Shown here piece by piece: positions 22,143 through 29,660 of a DNA stretch of 64,000 bases. This DNA comes from Hamadaea flava (GTDB lineage: Bacteria > Actinomycetota > Actinomycetes > Mycobacteriales > Micromonosporaceae). The DNA lies in NCBI RefSeq assembly GCF_024172085.1, contig NZ_JAMZDZ010000001.1, positions 6,510,001 through 6,574,000 on the forward strand, read 5' to 3'. Position numbers and translations under genes: made by a program. Within the stretch, counting starts at the first letter, position 1. The number at the start of each line of letters is the position of its first letter. Below the pieces are notes generated by a model. That model saw nothing but the letters and a program-made list of their open reading frames with translations. It ran no database searches and had not been told where the DNA came from.

Positions 22143-22206
22143 CGCCCGAGTGCAGGCGATGCACGAGGGAAAGCGGCGCGCCCGGGCCAAACGCGAGGCA
22201 TCCTGA
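22135..22206 (+). pseudogene. Displaced 3' end of the LigD-type primase gene
   Basis: Twenty-three codons encoding IPIARVQAMHEGKRRARAKR followed by EAS and TGA. Attached to codon 293 of the gene at 7971 they would give a 316-residue protein with the usual C terminus of stand-alone LigD polymerases (GHTIPIARVQAM). It has no start of its own and is separated from its gene by 13.3 kb of inserted DNA. Confidence 0.88.
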
Positions 22207-22220
22207 GCCTTTTCCGAGGT

Positions 22221-22236
22221 TGTAGGACTACAGTCC
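22221..22236. promoter_or_regulatory. Probable TetR operator overlapping the promoter
   Basis: Two overlapping dyads, TGTAG-GA-CTACA (22221-22232) and GGACT-AC-AGTCC (22225-22236), end 4 bp before the TetR start. The position over the -10/start region suits autorepression. Confidence 0.55.
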
Positions 22237-22240
22237 GGTT

Positions 22241-22837
22241 ATGCCTCAGGAGGCGGACCTTCTCGCAGTGCGTACGCCCGCCCGCGCCGAGCGGGCCGAC
22301 GCCGCCCGCAATCGCCGGGCGGTGCTCGACGCGGCCGCGGTCCTGTTCCGCGAACGCGGCGCGGAGTCCGTGACGATGGACGAGGTCGCCGCCAAGGCCG
22401 GCGTCGGCAAAGGCACCCTGTTCCGCCGGTTCGGCGACAAGTCCGGGCTGGCCATGGCGGTGCTGGACGAGGCGGAACGGGAGTTGCAGGAGCGCATCCT
22501 GTCCGGCCCCGCGCCGCTCGGCCCAGGTGCCGCGCCGGGTCCCCGGCTGGTCGCGTTCGCCGGGGCGTACCTGGACTTCCTGCTGGCCAACCTGGAGCTC
22601 GTCCGGATGTCGGAGACCGCCTCGCCGGGCGCCCGCTACCGCGTCGGGGCGTACCGCTTCTGGCATCTGCACGCCCGAATCCTGCTCGAAGGCACTCCGG
22701 ATCCTGATTTCGCCGCGCACGCCCTGCTCGCGGCGTTGTCCGCCGTCCACGTGTCGGCGCTCCTCGCGGAGATCGGCGAAGGGCGCGTACGCGAAGGTGT
22801 GGCCAGACTCGCCCGCTCCCTCTTCCTGCGCTCGTAA
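22241..22837 (+). CDS. TetR/AcrR family transcriptional regulator
   Basis: A 198-residue regulator with a full N-terminal HTH (NRRAVLDAAAVLFRERGAES, then VTMDEVAAKAGVGKGTLFRR) and a helical ligand-binding domain. It lies just beyond the element, 34 bp after the displaced primase end, so before insertion it followed that gene directly. An operator-like dyad overlaps its promoter. No transporter or enzyme is divergent from it, so its target is not evident; the downstream Sua5-like gene is only 9 bp away. Confidence 0.88.
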   Translation: MPQEADLLAVRTPARAERADAARNRRAVLDAAAVLFRERGAESVTMDEVAAKAGVGKGTLFRRFGDKSGLAMAVLDEAERELQERILSGPAPLGPGAAPGPRLVAFAGAYLDFLLANLELVRMSETASPGARYRVGAYRFWHLHARILLEGTPDPDFAAHALLAALSAVHVSALLAEIGEGRVREGVARLARSLFLRS

Positions 22838-22846
22838 GCTTCGGGT

Positions 22847-23467
22847 GTGGCGAAGTACTTCGACGTTCATCCGGACAACCCCCAACCACGGGCCATTCGG
22901 CAGGTCGTGGACCTGCTGAAGGAGGACGCGCTCATCGCGTACCCGACCGACTCGTGCTACGCGCTGGGCATTCAGCTCGGCAACCGGCCCGGCCTGGAGC
23001 GGATCAAGGAGATCCGGCGGCTCGACGACCGGCACCACTTCACCCTCATCTGCCGCGACTTCGCCCAGCTCGGCCAATTCGTGAAGATCAGCAACTCGGT
23101 GTTCCGCCTGGTCAAGGCGACCACCCCGGGCAGCTACACGTTCATCCTCCCGGCGACGAAGGAAGTGCCGCGGCGGCTCATGCACCCGAAGAAGCAGACC
23201 GTCGGCGTACGCATCCCGGACCACCGGGTCGCCCAGGCATTGCTGGAAGAGCTGGGCGAGCCGATCCTGTCCAGCACCCTGCTGCTGCCGGGCGAGGAGG
23301 AGCCGATGACGCAGGGCTGGGAGATCAAGGATCAGCTCGACCATCAGATCGACGCGATCATCGACTCCGGCGACTGCGGGACCGAACCGACCACAGTGGT
23401 GGATCTGTCCGGCGACGAGCCCGAGATCCTCCGGTACGGCGCCGGCGATCCGGCCCGCTTCGAATAG
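22847..23467 (+). CDS. Sua5/YciO/YrdC family protein (L-threonylcarbamoyladenylate synthase-like)
   Basis: A 206-residue protein with the Sua5/YciO core: IAYPTDSCYALGIQLGNRPG, IKEIRRLDDRHHFTLICRDF, the PGSYTFILPATKEVPRRLMH segment and VGVRIPDHRVAQALLEELGE. The family makes threonylcarbamoyl-AMP for the t6A modification of ANN-decoding tRNAs. The RRLDDRHHF segment in place of the strict KxR loop, and the absence of a C-terminal Sua5 domain, point to the YciO branch, whose exact role is less certain. GTG start 9 bp after the TetR gene. Confidence 0.88.
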   Translation: MAKYFDVHPDNPQPRAIRQVVDLLKEDALIAYPTDSCYALGIQLGNRPGLERIKEIRRLDDRHHFTLICRDFAQLGQFVKISNSVFRLVKATTPGSYTFILPATKEVPRRLMHPKKQTVGVRIPDHRVAQALLEELGEPILSSTLLLPGEEEPMTQGWEIKDQLDHQIDAIIDSGDCGTEPTTVVDLSGDEPEILRYGAGDPARFE

Positions 23468-23482
23468 CTGTTCGGTTCTTAC

Positions 23483-23529
23483 GAGAGCAGCTTTGGCTTA
23501 GGAGAGCAGCTTTGGCTTAGGAGAGCAGC
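23483..23529. repeat. 19-bp tandem repeat (2.5 copies)
   Basis: GAGAGCAGCTTTGGCTTAG occurs at 23483-23501 and 23502-23520 and again as its first 9 bp at 23521-23529. It covers the stop of the leftward gene remnant, so the last codons and stop of that remnant are duplicated downstream. Confidence 0.9.
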
Positions 23530-23690
23530 GTGGTGACGGCCTTCGTCGCCGCGCTCTCGTGTTTGGCGTACGCGTCCGGGAACGCCGACACCTGAACCGC
23601 CTGGGCGGCGGCGGTGAGCGCCATCGTCGCCCAGCCGTCGAACCGCTGAAGCGCCTGATAGAACGCCTTCGCCGCGTACGCCGGGTCTCC
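23517..23690 (-). pseudogene. 3' remnant of a degraded gene
   Basis: Fifty-seven codons encode a protein-like segment (DPAYAAKAFYQALQRFDGWA, then AAQAVQVSAFPDAYAKHESA) that resembles the C-terminal end of secreted actinobacterial proteins in which A-A-Q-A-V-Q-x-S-x-F-P-x-x-Y-A is common. No matching N-terminal part exists: upstream the frame dissolves into the 30-bp repeats and then into antisense of the permease-prefix gene. It is interpreted as a deletion relic. Confidence 0.6.
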
Positions 23691-23765
23691 TCGACGGCGG
23701 CGTCCCGTTGGGGGTTCTCCTCGATGGCGGCGGCCCGCTGAGGGTTCTCCCCGATGGCGGTGGCG
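23683..23765. repeat. About 30-bp imperfect tandem repeat (2.8 copies)
   Basis: Units starting GGGTCTCCTCGACGGCGG, GGGTTCTCCTCGATGGCG and AGGGTTCTCCCCGATGGC run end to end from the edge of the gene remnant to the start of the next gene. They probably arose by slippage at the deletion junction. Confidence 0.75.
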
Positions 23766-23789
23766 CGGCCGGGCCGCGAGACTGAGGAC

Positions 23790-24437
23790 GTGGCCAGTGC
23801 TGTCGATGACTACGTCCACGCGCTCGCCGGACGGCTCCGCGGCCCCGGGCGACTCCGGGACGGCATGCTCACCGAGGTACGCGAGGCGCTGACCGACGCG
23901 GCGGACGCCTACCGCGACGCCGGTCTTACCGGGACAGCGGCGGAGGACCGCGCGGTCGCCGAGTTCGGCCCGGTCCGGGCACTCGCCCCGCAGTTCCAGG
24001 AGGTGCTGGCAGCGGCCCGGGGACGGCGTACGGCGTGGCTGCTCCTGATCGTGCTGGGCGTCCACCATGGACTCGCCGAGCTGATCGGCCGGACCGGCGC
24101 TTGGCAACAGGACTGGGGTTCGGCCGAACCGAGCGCGCTCTACCTCGGATTCGCGCGATTCACCGACTTCTTCGTCCAGGCTGCGCTGGCGGCAGCGATC
24201 GCGGCGGTCGTCGCGATGGGCTGGGGCACTCGCCGCCTCGGCCTCCGGCCCACCCTCGTACGCACCACCGCAGCCGTGGCCGCGATCGCCGTCGTGGGCA
24301 CCCTCACCGCCGGTACGCTGCTCACCCTGTCCGCCCCAGGCGGCTCGGCAGTGGGGGAGCTGCTGTGGGCCGCGCCGTTCGCGGCCGTGCTCGTGTCGGC
24401 CCGGCGCACCTGGTACGCCGCCCGCCTCGCCTCCTGA
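23790..24437 (+). CDS. Membrane protein with permease-prefix domain (PadR-associated)
   Basis: About 215 residues. The N-terminal part (VDDYVHALAGRLRGPGRLRD, then AVAEFGPVRALAPQFQEVLA) is the helical 'permease prefix' seen in actinobacterial membrane proteins encoded beside PadR regulators. Four hydrophobic segments follow (for instance TAWLLLIVLGVHHGLAELIG). A GTG at 23790 is preferred because the ATG at 23754 lies in the tandem repeat. A PadR gene lies convergently at 24747-25067. Function unknown. Confidence 0.7.
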   Translation: MASAVDDYVHALAGRLRGPGRLRDGMLTEVREALTDAADAYRDAGLTGTAAEDRAVAEFGPVRALAPQFQEVLAAARGRRTAWLLLIVLGVHHGLAELIGRTGAWQQDWGSAEPSALYLGFARFTDFFVQAALAAAIAAVVAMGWGTRRLGLRPTLVRTTAAVAAIAVVGTLTAGTLLTLSAPGGSAVGELLWAAPFAAVLVSARRTWYAARLAS

Positions 24438-24509
24438 CGCCGCCCCGCTCGCTCTCCCGGCGGCCGCCCCCTTCCGGCGGGCGCCTTCCTTTGCGCGCGG
24501 GCGACTTCG

Positions 24510-24570
24510 TTGGCGGCGTGCCTTCCTTGGCGGCGCGCTTTCTTTGGCGGCGCGCCTTCTTTGGCAGCGG
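24510..24570. repeat. 17-bp tandem repeat (3.6 copies)
   Basis: TTGGCGGCGTGCCTTCC, TTGGCGGCGCGCTTTCT, TTGGCGGCGCGCCTTCT and a partial copy. It abuts the left arm of the long hairpin at 24569. It lies in the 309-bp convergent gap 24438-24746, which holds no gene. Confidence 0.9.
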
Positions 24571-24623
24571 ATCAGGGATCTGCGTCGAATCTTGATCCAA
24601 GATCACAGGCATATCCCTGATCC
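24569..24623. terminator. Long intergenic hairpin, probable bidirectional terminator
   Basis: GGATCAGGGAT (24569-24579) pairs with ATCCCTGATCC (24613-24623), and an inner 6-bp stem ATCTTG/CAAGAT fills much of the loop. It lies between convergent genes. It belongs to the family of GATCAGGG/GATCACGG-armed hairpins seen at several other 3' ends in this window. Confidence 0.75.
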
Positions 24624-24624
24624 A

Positions 24625-24711
24625 GCGCTCAACGCGTCCGGCGCTCAACGCGTCCGGCGCTCAACGCGTCCAGCGCTCAACGCGTCCGGCGTTCGACGCG
24701 TCCGGCGTTCG
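24625..24711. repeat. 16-bp tandem repeat (5.4 copies)
   Basis: GCGCTCAACGCGTCCG repeated five times with few changes, plus a partial copy, starting 2 bp after the right arm of the hairpin at 24569-24623. Confidence 0.92.
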
Positions 24712-24746
24712 GGAACGACGAGCGCCGGGGGCGAGTGCGGTAGGGG

Positions 24747-25067
24747 TCAGGTGAGCCGGAGTACGGATTCGACCGCAGTCGTGAACTGCTGCCAGTCCTG
24801 TTTGTCGGCGGCGAGCGTACGCCGCCCCGCCGCGGTCAGTTCGTAGGTGCGCCGCTGCCGCCCGGAGTCGCCCGCCCACGCGCCTTGAACCAGGCCGGCC
24901 GTCTCCAGCCGGCGGAGCGCCGGATAGAGCGAACCGGTCGGATAGCTCAGTACGCCGCCGCTTCGCAGGGCGAGTTCCTGGCTGATGGCGTACCCGTGGC
25001 GTGGGCCGTCTTCGAGGACGGCCAACAGCAATGTTTCCAGATGGCCGCGAAAGAGGTCCTGACGCAC
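24747..25067 (-). CDS. PadR family transcriptional regulator
   Basis: A 106-residue short PadR protein: MRQDLFRGHLETLLLAVLED, then GPRHGYAISQELALRSGGVL and TGSLYPALRRLETAGLVQGA. The winged helix and C-terminal dimerisation helix are complete. It is divergent from the secreted hydrolase-like gene at 25142, and the 74-bp gap holds palindromes typical of PadR sites (TACAT...ATGTA). It probably represses itself and that neighbour. Confidence 0.92.
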   Translation of the reverse strand: MRQDLFRGHLETLLLAVLEDGPRHGYAISQELALRSGGVLSYPTGSLYPALRRLETAGLVQGAWAGDSGRQRRTYELTAAGRRTLAADKQDWQQFTTAVESVLRLT

Positions 25068-25091
25068 GCAGACAGTCTACATGCGTAGGGT

Positions 25092-25118
25092 GTATGGTCA
25101 TACCGTCTACATGTAGAC
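25092..25118. promoter_or_regulatory. Probable PadR operators
   Basis: Two dyads lie between the divergent genes: GTATG-GT-CATAC at 25092-25103 and the perfect 14-bp palindrome GTCTACATGTAGAC at 25105-25118. Further TACAT half-sites flank them. They cover the space between both starts. Confidence 0.65.
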
Positions 25119-25141
25119 CGCCTACATAAGGAGACGCTTTC

Positions 25142-26779
25142 ATGCACCTCTTGCGCATCGCGCTGACCGCCGTCCTGCTATCCACCACGACGGCTACGAC
25201 AGGTACATCCGCGGCAGCCGCGATCACGACGGCAGCGACGCCGACAATCGCGGCAGCCGCGACCACGACGGCGACAGGAACGACGACGGCGGCGATCAAA
25301 GCGACGACGGCAGCGACGACGACCTCGGCTGGAGTCACCCAGGCGACGGCGGAGACCGGGCTGACGGAGACCGGGCTGAACTGGACGACGTGCGGCCCGA
25401 AGACCGACCAGACCGCTCAGTGCGCGACGTTGCGCGTACCGCTGGACTGGTCGCGGCCGTCTGGCCGGAAGATCACCCTCGCCGTCGCTCGGCATCCGGC
25501 CACCGACCAGGCCCGCAAGATCGGCACGCTGTTCTTCCGGCCGGGCGCCGGAGTGCTGGCCGTCAACCAGGTCGCCACCCCGTCACACGGTGGCCTCGGC
25601 CTGCTGCCGGAGTTGGCCGAGCGATTCGACCTCGTCGGGATCGACTCCCGTGGCGGCGGGCTCGACTTGTCCTACGGGACCGCCGACGCGAACGTCCACA
25701 GTGCCTCGTTGGGCTGCGACCGCGCCTTCAACGACCCGGCGGTCAGCCGCTTCCCGGCTGACCCCGCCGGTTACGCAGAGCTCCGCCGGCACAACCAGGC
25801 GGCGGCAGCCAGCTGCGACCAGGATCTGATCCGTCATCTCGACGCGGAGACACAGGCCCGGGATGCCGAGGCGTTCCGGGTGGCGCTGGGGGAACCGCAG
25901 CTGACCTGGTTCGCCTGGACCTACGCGAGCCTCATCGCCCAGACCTACGCCCAGCTCTTCCCCGGCCGGATCCGGGCCTTGGTGCTGGACAGCCCCCTCG
26001 ACCACACCGTGCCGACCGCGACCTACGTACGCACCCAGGTCCGTGAGACGGAGGCGGCGTTCAACCGATTCGTCGCGTGGTGTGGCAGCGATCCGAGCTG
26101 CGCCCTGTACGGGCAGGACATTCCCGCGATCTACGACGAGGTCGTCGAACGGGCGAATCGAGAGCCACTGCCGGTGGCCGGGCTCGATCACGCGATGACG
26201 GGTGAGGAGATCGGCTACATCGCGATGTACGTACTGGAGAACGGCACGGTTCCGGCCGGATACGGCGGCTGGTCCGATCTGGCGGCGGCGCTCGGAGCGC
26301 TGCGGACCGGGGACACCACCGGGTGGGCCGGCGCGTACGCGGGTACGCTCGCGCCCCCGTACTACCACCCGTATCGGGCCAGCGGCTGTGTCGACTTCCC
26401 GCGCGACATCACCGGGTACGCCGAATTCCAAGCACTGCGCCGGGAGATCCGCCGGCTCGCCCCGCATACCGGCGGCGTATCCGACTCATGGGACTACGTC
26501 AGCGGCTGCCAGGGCTGGCCGGTTCCGTCGGTCGCGCCGCGCCGGCCGGTCATCGTCCACAATGCACCGCCGACGTTGCTCGTGGTGACACGGCACAACC
26601 CGCTCGCGCCCTACGACCTCGCGATCCGGGTGGCCGGCCAGATCGAGGGCAGCTCGACGCTGACCTACGAAGGCGACGCGCACATCGCGTTCTTCAACTC
26701 GCACTGCGTACGCGACGCCGAGCTGGCGTTCCTCACCACTGCGACGCCGGGAGTCGCCGCCTGCGCCGACGGCGCCTAG
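25142..26779 (+). CDS. Secreted alpha/beta-hydrolase-like protein, probably catalytically inactive
   Basis: A 545-residue protein with a signal peptide, a Thr/Ala-rich stretch of about 60 residues, then the fold of actinobacterial tripeptidyl aminopeptidases (LNWTTCGPKTDQTAQCATLR, VPLDWSRPSGRKITLAVARH). The catalytic motif is altered: where the family has G-x-S-x-G there is FAWTYASL, with Thr260 for Ser and Ala for both Gly. The oxyanion-hole motif HGGPGGSG-type is RPGAGVLAVNQ, and the C-terminal histidine region reads GDAHIAFFNSHC. It therefore looks like a pseudoenzyme or a strongly changed enzyme. It is divergent from PadR. Confidence 0.8.
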   Translation: MHLLRIALTAVLLSTTTATTGTSAAAAITTAATPTIAAAATTTATGTTTAAIKATTAATTTSAGVTQATAETGLTETGLNWTTCGPKTDQTAQCATLRVPLDWSRPSGRKITLAVARHPATDQARKIGTLFFRPGAGVLAVNQVATPSHGGLGLLPELAERFDLVGIDSRGGGLDLSYGTADANVHSASLGCDRAFNDPAVSRFPADPAGYAELRRHNQAAAASCDQDLIRHLDAETQARDAEAFRVALGEPQLTWFAWTYASLIAQTYAQLFPGRIRALVLDSPLDHTVPTATYVRTQVRETEAAFNRFVAWCGSDPSCALYGQDIPAIYDEVVERANREPLPVAGLDHAMTGEEIGYIAMYVLENGTVPAGYGGWSDLAAALGALRTGDTTGWAGAYAGTLAPPYYHPYRASGCVDFPRDITGYAEFQALRREIRRLAPHTGGVSDSWDYVSGCQGWPVPSVAPRRPVIVHNAPPTLLVVTRHNPLAPYDLAIRVAGQIEGSSTLTYEGDAHIAFFNSHCVRDAELAFLTTATPGVAACADGA

Positions 26780-26867
26780 CCGAGCGGAAGTTGATCAGGC
26801 CGGCGCGGAGTTGATCAGGGTGCTGTGGACACGACGCGCCGGTCGATCACGACCGTTAGTTCATGAT

Positions 26868-26911
26868 CGCGCAGAAAAAACGGCGCGCAGAAAACGGCGC
26901 GCAGAAAAACG
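26868..26911. repeat. About 15-bp tandem repeat (3 copies)
   Basis: Units of GCGCGCAGAAAACG with A-tract length variation, in the 155-bp convergent gap between the hydrolase-like gene and the GntR gene. The gap also holds three TTGATCAG/CGATCACG motifs without a clear stem. Confidence 0.8.
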
Positions 26912-26934
26912 GGGGGAGAGAGAAAAGCAGGGGG

Positions 26935-27666
26935 TTAGGTGGGGCGCCAGGTGAGGGAGAGGGTGGTGGCGGCGCGGTCGGCGGTGATCTGCATCATGCT
27001 GCCGAGGATCGTCGCCCGGTCCGCCACCAGGGCCGTCCCGTCCGGCGTGTAGGTGATCCGGTCGCTGACCAGCACCGGCACGCCTTCGTCGTCGTCGAGG
27101 TGCCGGGCCACGTCCGCGTCCAGCGTCGCCGGCCGGATCGTCTCGGCGGCGCGGGCGACTGCGACCCCCTGGTCGGCCAGGGCCGCGTACAGGCTCACGC
27201 TGGTGAAATCCACGTCGCGCAAGCGGTCCGCCTGCGGCTCGCGTACCCAGGAGATCTGATGGATGGCGCGGCGGCCGGCGAATGCGCGGACCCGTTCCAG
27301 CCGCAGGCCGGTCTCGGTTTCGCGGATCCGCAGCCGCGCCGCGATGCGCGCGGGCACGCGGCGCTGCGCGCAGGAGATCACCGTCGTGCGGACCTCGTGG
27401 CCCTGGTCGCGCAGATCGTCGGCGAAGCTCCGCAAAGATCCCAACTGGTACGCCAAATGGGGCGGTGCGACAAAGGTGCCTTTGCCGGGCTGCTGGACGA
27501 TGAGCCCTTCGGCGCTCAGTTCCCGCAGGGCCTGACGCAGCGTCATCAAGGTGACCCCGTACGCCTGGCTCAGTTCCCGTTGGGCGGGCAGCGCCTCGCC
27601 GGGGGAGTAGCGGCCGTCGCGGATCTTGGCGGCGAGGTCGCCTGCGATTTCCCGATACCGCGCCAC
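26935..27666 (-). CDS. GntR/HutC family regulator with UTRA domain
   Basis: A 243-residue regulator. The N-terminal GntR winged helix (YREIAGDLAAKIRDGRYSPG, then TLMTLRQALRELSAEGLIVQ) is followed by a UTRA effector domain (about residues 85-230) that binds small ligands such as sugars or amino-acid derivatives. The GTG at 27666 is chosen; an upstream ATG at 27714 would put the first codons inside a terminator-like hairpin. It lies downstream of trpBA on the same strand, but the hairpin separates them. Target unknown. Confidence 0.85.
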   Translation of the reverse strand: MARYREIAGDLAAKIRDGRYSPGEALPAQRELSQAYGVTLMTLRQALRELSAEGLIVQQPGKGTFVAPPHLAYQLGSLRSFADDLRDQGHEVRTTVISCAQRRVPARIAARLRIRETETGLRLERVRAFAGRRAIHQISWVREPQADRLRDVDFTSVSLYAALADQGVAVARAAETIRPATLDADVARHLDDDEGVPVLVSDRITYTPDGTALVADRATILGSMMQITADRAATTLSLTWRPT

Positions 27667-27695
27667 GCCGCCCCCTTCGCCGTCCGTCGTCGGCA

Positions 27696-27754
27696 GCAGA
27701 TCACGGGTACGCATGCCTCACCGAGCGGATTCGGCAGGCATAACCGTGATCTGC
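27696..27754 (-). terminator. Long hairpin after trpA
   Basis: GCAGATCACGG (27696-27706) pairs with CCGTGATCTGC (27744-27754), with a further ATGCCT/AGGCAT pairing inside. It lies 14 bp after the trpA stop and before the GntR start. It is a member of the GATCACGG-armed family. Confidence 0.7.
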
Positions 27755-27768
27755 GGCTGTTGGGAGGA

Positions 27769-28482
27769 TCATCGCACGTCGAGTGCGGCGCGCAGTGTTC
27801 CGACGAAGGCGCCGAGGGTGGCGGGACTGGCGCCGTCGAGGATTCGTCGCATGACGGCGGCTCCGACGATCACCCCGTCGGCGACCTCGGCGGCTTCGGC
27901 CGCCTGTTCCGGGCTGGAGATGCCGAAGCCGATCAGGATGGGCAGGTCGGTGATTTGCTTGAGCCGGGTGGCGAGGGTGGCGGCCGACGGGGCGAGGCGG
28001 TCGCGTTCGCCGGTGATGCCCATGACCGAGACGGCGTAGACGAAGCCCTGGCTGCGTTTGCCGATCTCGGCCAGCCGGTCGTCCGGGGTGGCGGGGGAGG
28101 CGAGCAGGCTGACCGCGATCCCGGGGACCTGCAACTGATCCAGTTCGTCGAGGGGGAGGTCGGGCACGATCAGCCCGGTGACCCCGGCGGCCGTCAGCGC
28201 GTCCCCGAACCCCGGCCGGAGGGCGAGGTTGGCGTACGTGCTGGCCACGAGGGGGATGGTCACCGGGTCGGCGGCCACCTCGGCCAGGATCGAGCCGGGC
28301 GTCGCGCCCCGGGCGAGCGCGGCGTCCGAGGCCTCCTGGATGGTCGGACCGTCCACTGTGGGGTCAGAGAACGGCAGACCGACCTCGATCAGATCGGCCC
28401 CGGCGTCCTCGAACGCCCGCAGGTACGCCGTCCAGCCCGCGACGACGCCGCCGGTGATGTAGGGCATGAGCAGCTTCGTCAC
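27769..28482 (-). CDS. trpA: Tryptophan synthase alpha subunit
   Basis: A 237-residue TIM-barrel enzyme that cleaves indole-3-glycerol phosphate and passes indole to TrpB. Catalytic residues are present: the Glu in LIEVGLPFSDP and the Asp in DPTVDGPTIQE. The phosphate-binding GFGISSPEQ is also intact. The GTG start overlaps the trpB stop (GTGA), and the protein is about 15-20 residues shorter at the N terminus than most TrpA, lacking the first helix. trpA and trpB stand alone here without trpE, trpD or trpC. Confidence 0.95.
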   Translation of the reverse strand: MTKLLMPYITGGVVAGWTAYLRAFEDAGADLIEVGLPFSDPTVDGPTIQEASDAALARGATPGSILAEVAADPVTIPLVASTYANLALRPGFGDALTAAGVTGLIVPDLPLDELDQLQVPGIAVSLLASPATPDDRLAEIGKRSQGFVYAVSVMGITGERDRLAPSAATLATRLKQITDLPILIGFGISSPEQAAEAAEVADGVIVGAAVMRRILDGASPATLGAFVGTLRAALDVR

Positions 28483-29660
28483 AGGTCCGCCTCCGCGATC
28501 AGGGTGGTGATGTCCTTGTCGCCCCGGCCGGAGAGGGTGACCAGGACGGTCGAGCCGCTGGGGAGGTCGGGCGTACCGGCGGCGCGGGCGACCCAGGCGA
28601 GCGCGTGCGCCGACTCGATGGCGGGCAGGATGCCCTCGGCCCGGGCCATCCGGACGGCCGCCGCGATCGCCTCGGAGTCGGACACGGTGACATAGCGGGC
28701 GCGCCCGAGATCGCGCAGGTACGCGTGTTCCGGCCCGACGCCGGGGTAGTCCAGCCCGGCCGCGATCGAGTGCGCCTCCTGGATCTGCCCGTGCTCGTCC
28801 TGGAGGAACAGCGACTGGAACCCGTGCAGTACGCCGAGCGCCCCGTGCGAGGCGCCGGAGCCGCCTTCGGCCTCGACTCCGATCAGCCGGGCGGAGGTGT
28901 CGACGAATCCGGCGAACGTGCCGGCCGCATTGCTGCCGCCGCCGACGCAGGCGACGACGTAGTCCGGAACGGCGCTCGCCAGCTCGGCTGCGCACTGCCG
29001 CCGAGCCTCGTCGCCGATGACGCGTTGGAACTCGCGGACCATCGTCGGATAGGGGTGCGGGCCGATGACCGAGCCGACGCAGTAGTACGCCTCGTCGGTG
29101 TCGGTGACCCAGTGGCGCATCGCCTCACTGGTCGCGTCCTTCAGCGTACGGCTGCCGGTGGTGACCGGAATGACCTCGGCGCCCAGCAGCCGCATCCGGA
29201 AGACGTTGTGCGCCTGGCGTTCGACGTCCCGTTCGCCCATGAACACCTTCACCGGCAGACCCAGCAACGCCCCGGCGGTGGCGGTCGCGACGCCGTGCAT
29301 GCCGGCCCCGGTCTCCGCGATCAGCCGCGTACGCCCCATGCGCCGGGCCAGCAACGCCTGACCGAGGACGTTGTTGATCTTGTGTGATCCGGTGTGCGTC
29401 AGGTCTTCCCGCTTGAGCAGCACGGTCACGCCGAGTTCGGCCGACAGCCGCAGGGCCGGCGTCAGCGGAGTGGGGCGGCCCGCGTACGCCGACAGCAGCG
29501 CACTGAGGCTGCCGCGGAAGCCGGGATCGGCCCACGCCTCGGCGAACGCCTCCGCCACCGCCTGGCAGGCGGGGATGAGGGATTCCGGGATGTAGCGCCC
29601 GCCGTATTGGCCGAATCGGCCGAGCACCCCGGTGCTCGGCGATACTGTTATAGAACTCAT
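28479..29660 (-). CDS. trpB: Tryptophan synthase beta subunit
   Basis: A 393-residue PLP enzyme that condenses indole and serine to tryptophan. Motifs: FGQYGGRYIPESLIPA at the N terminus, the PLP lysine in THTGSHKINN near residue 95, GGGSNAAGTFAGF for phosphate binding, and the EAEGGSGASHGALG region. The start at 29660 is chosen over 29696. Two GTTATAGAAC repeats overlap the start and promoter, suggesting specific repression. It forms an operon with trpA. Confidence 0.96.
   Translation of the reverse strand: MSSITVSPSTGVLGRFGQYGGRYIPESLIPACQAVAEAFAEAWADPGFRGSLSALLSAYAGRPTPLTPALRLSAELGVTVLLKREDLTHTGSHKINNVLGQALLARRMGRTRLIAETGAGMHGVATATAGALLGLPVKVFMGERDVERQAHNVFRMRLLGAEVIPVTTGSRTLKDATSEAMRHWVTDTDEAYYCVGSVIGPHPYPTMVREFQRVIGDEARRQCAAELASAVPDYVVACVGGGSNAAGTFAGFVDTSARLIGVEAEGGSGASHGALGVLHGFQSLFLQDEHGQIQEAHSIAAGLDYPGVGPEHAYLRDLGRARYVTVSDSEAIAAAVRMARAEGILPAIESAHALAWVARAAGTPDLPSGSTVLVTLSGRGDKDITTLIAEADL

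Noticed and set aside
8873-22234. A second shared octamer, ACTACAGT, at 8873-8880 and 22227-22234 as attachment core
   Set aside because: Joining at this octamer does not restore the primase frame. The ATTCCGAT pair does, and it gives the expected LigD C terminus, so the ACTACAGT match is most likely chance between an int-proximal site and a TetR operator.
24625-24711. CRISPR or integron-like array from the 16-bp repeats
   Set aside because: Units are contiguous with no unique spacers; this is a simple tandem repeat.
26863-28695. Long rightward open frame (610 codons) across the GntR and trpA region
   Set aside because: It is antisense to the clear GntR, trpA and trpB genes and its composition is Gly/Arg-rich; it is a shadow of GC-rich codon usage.
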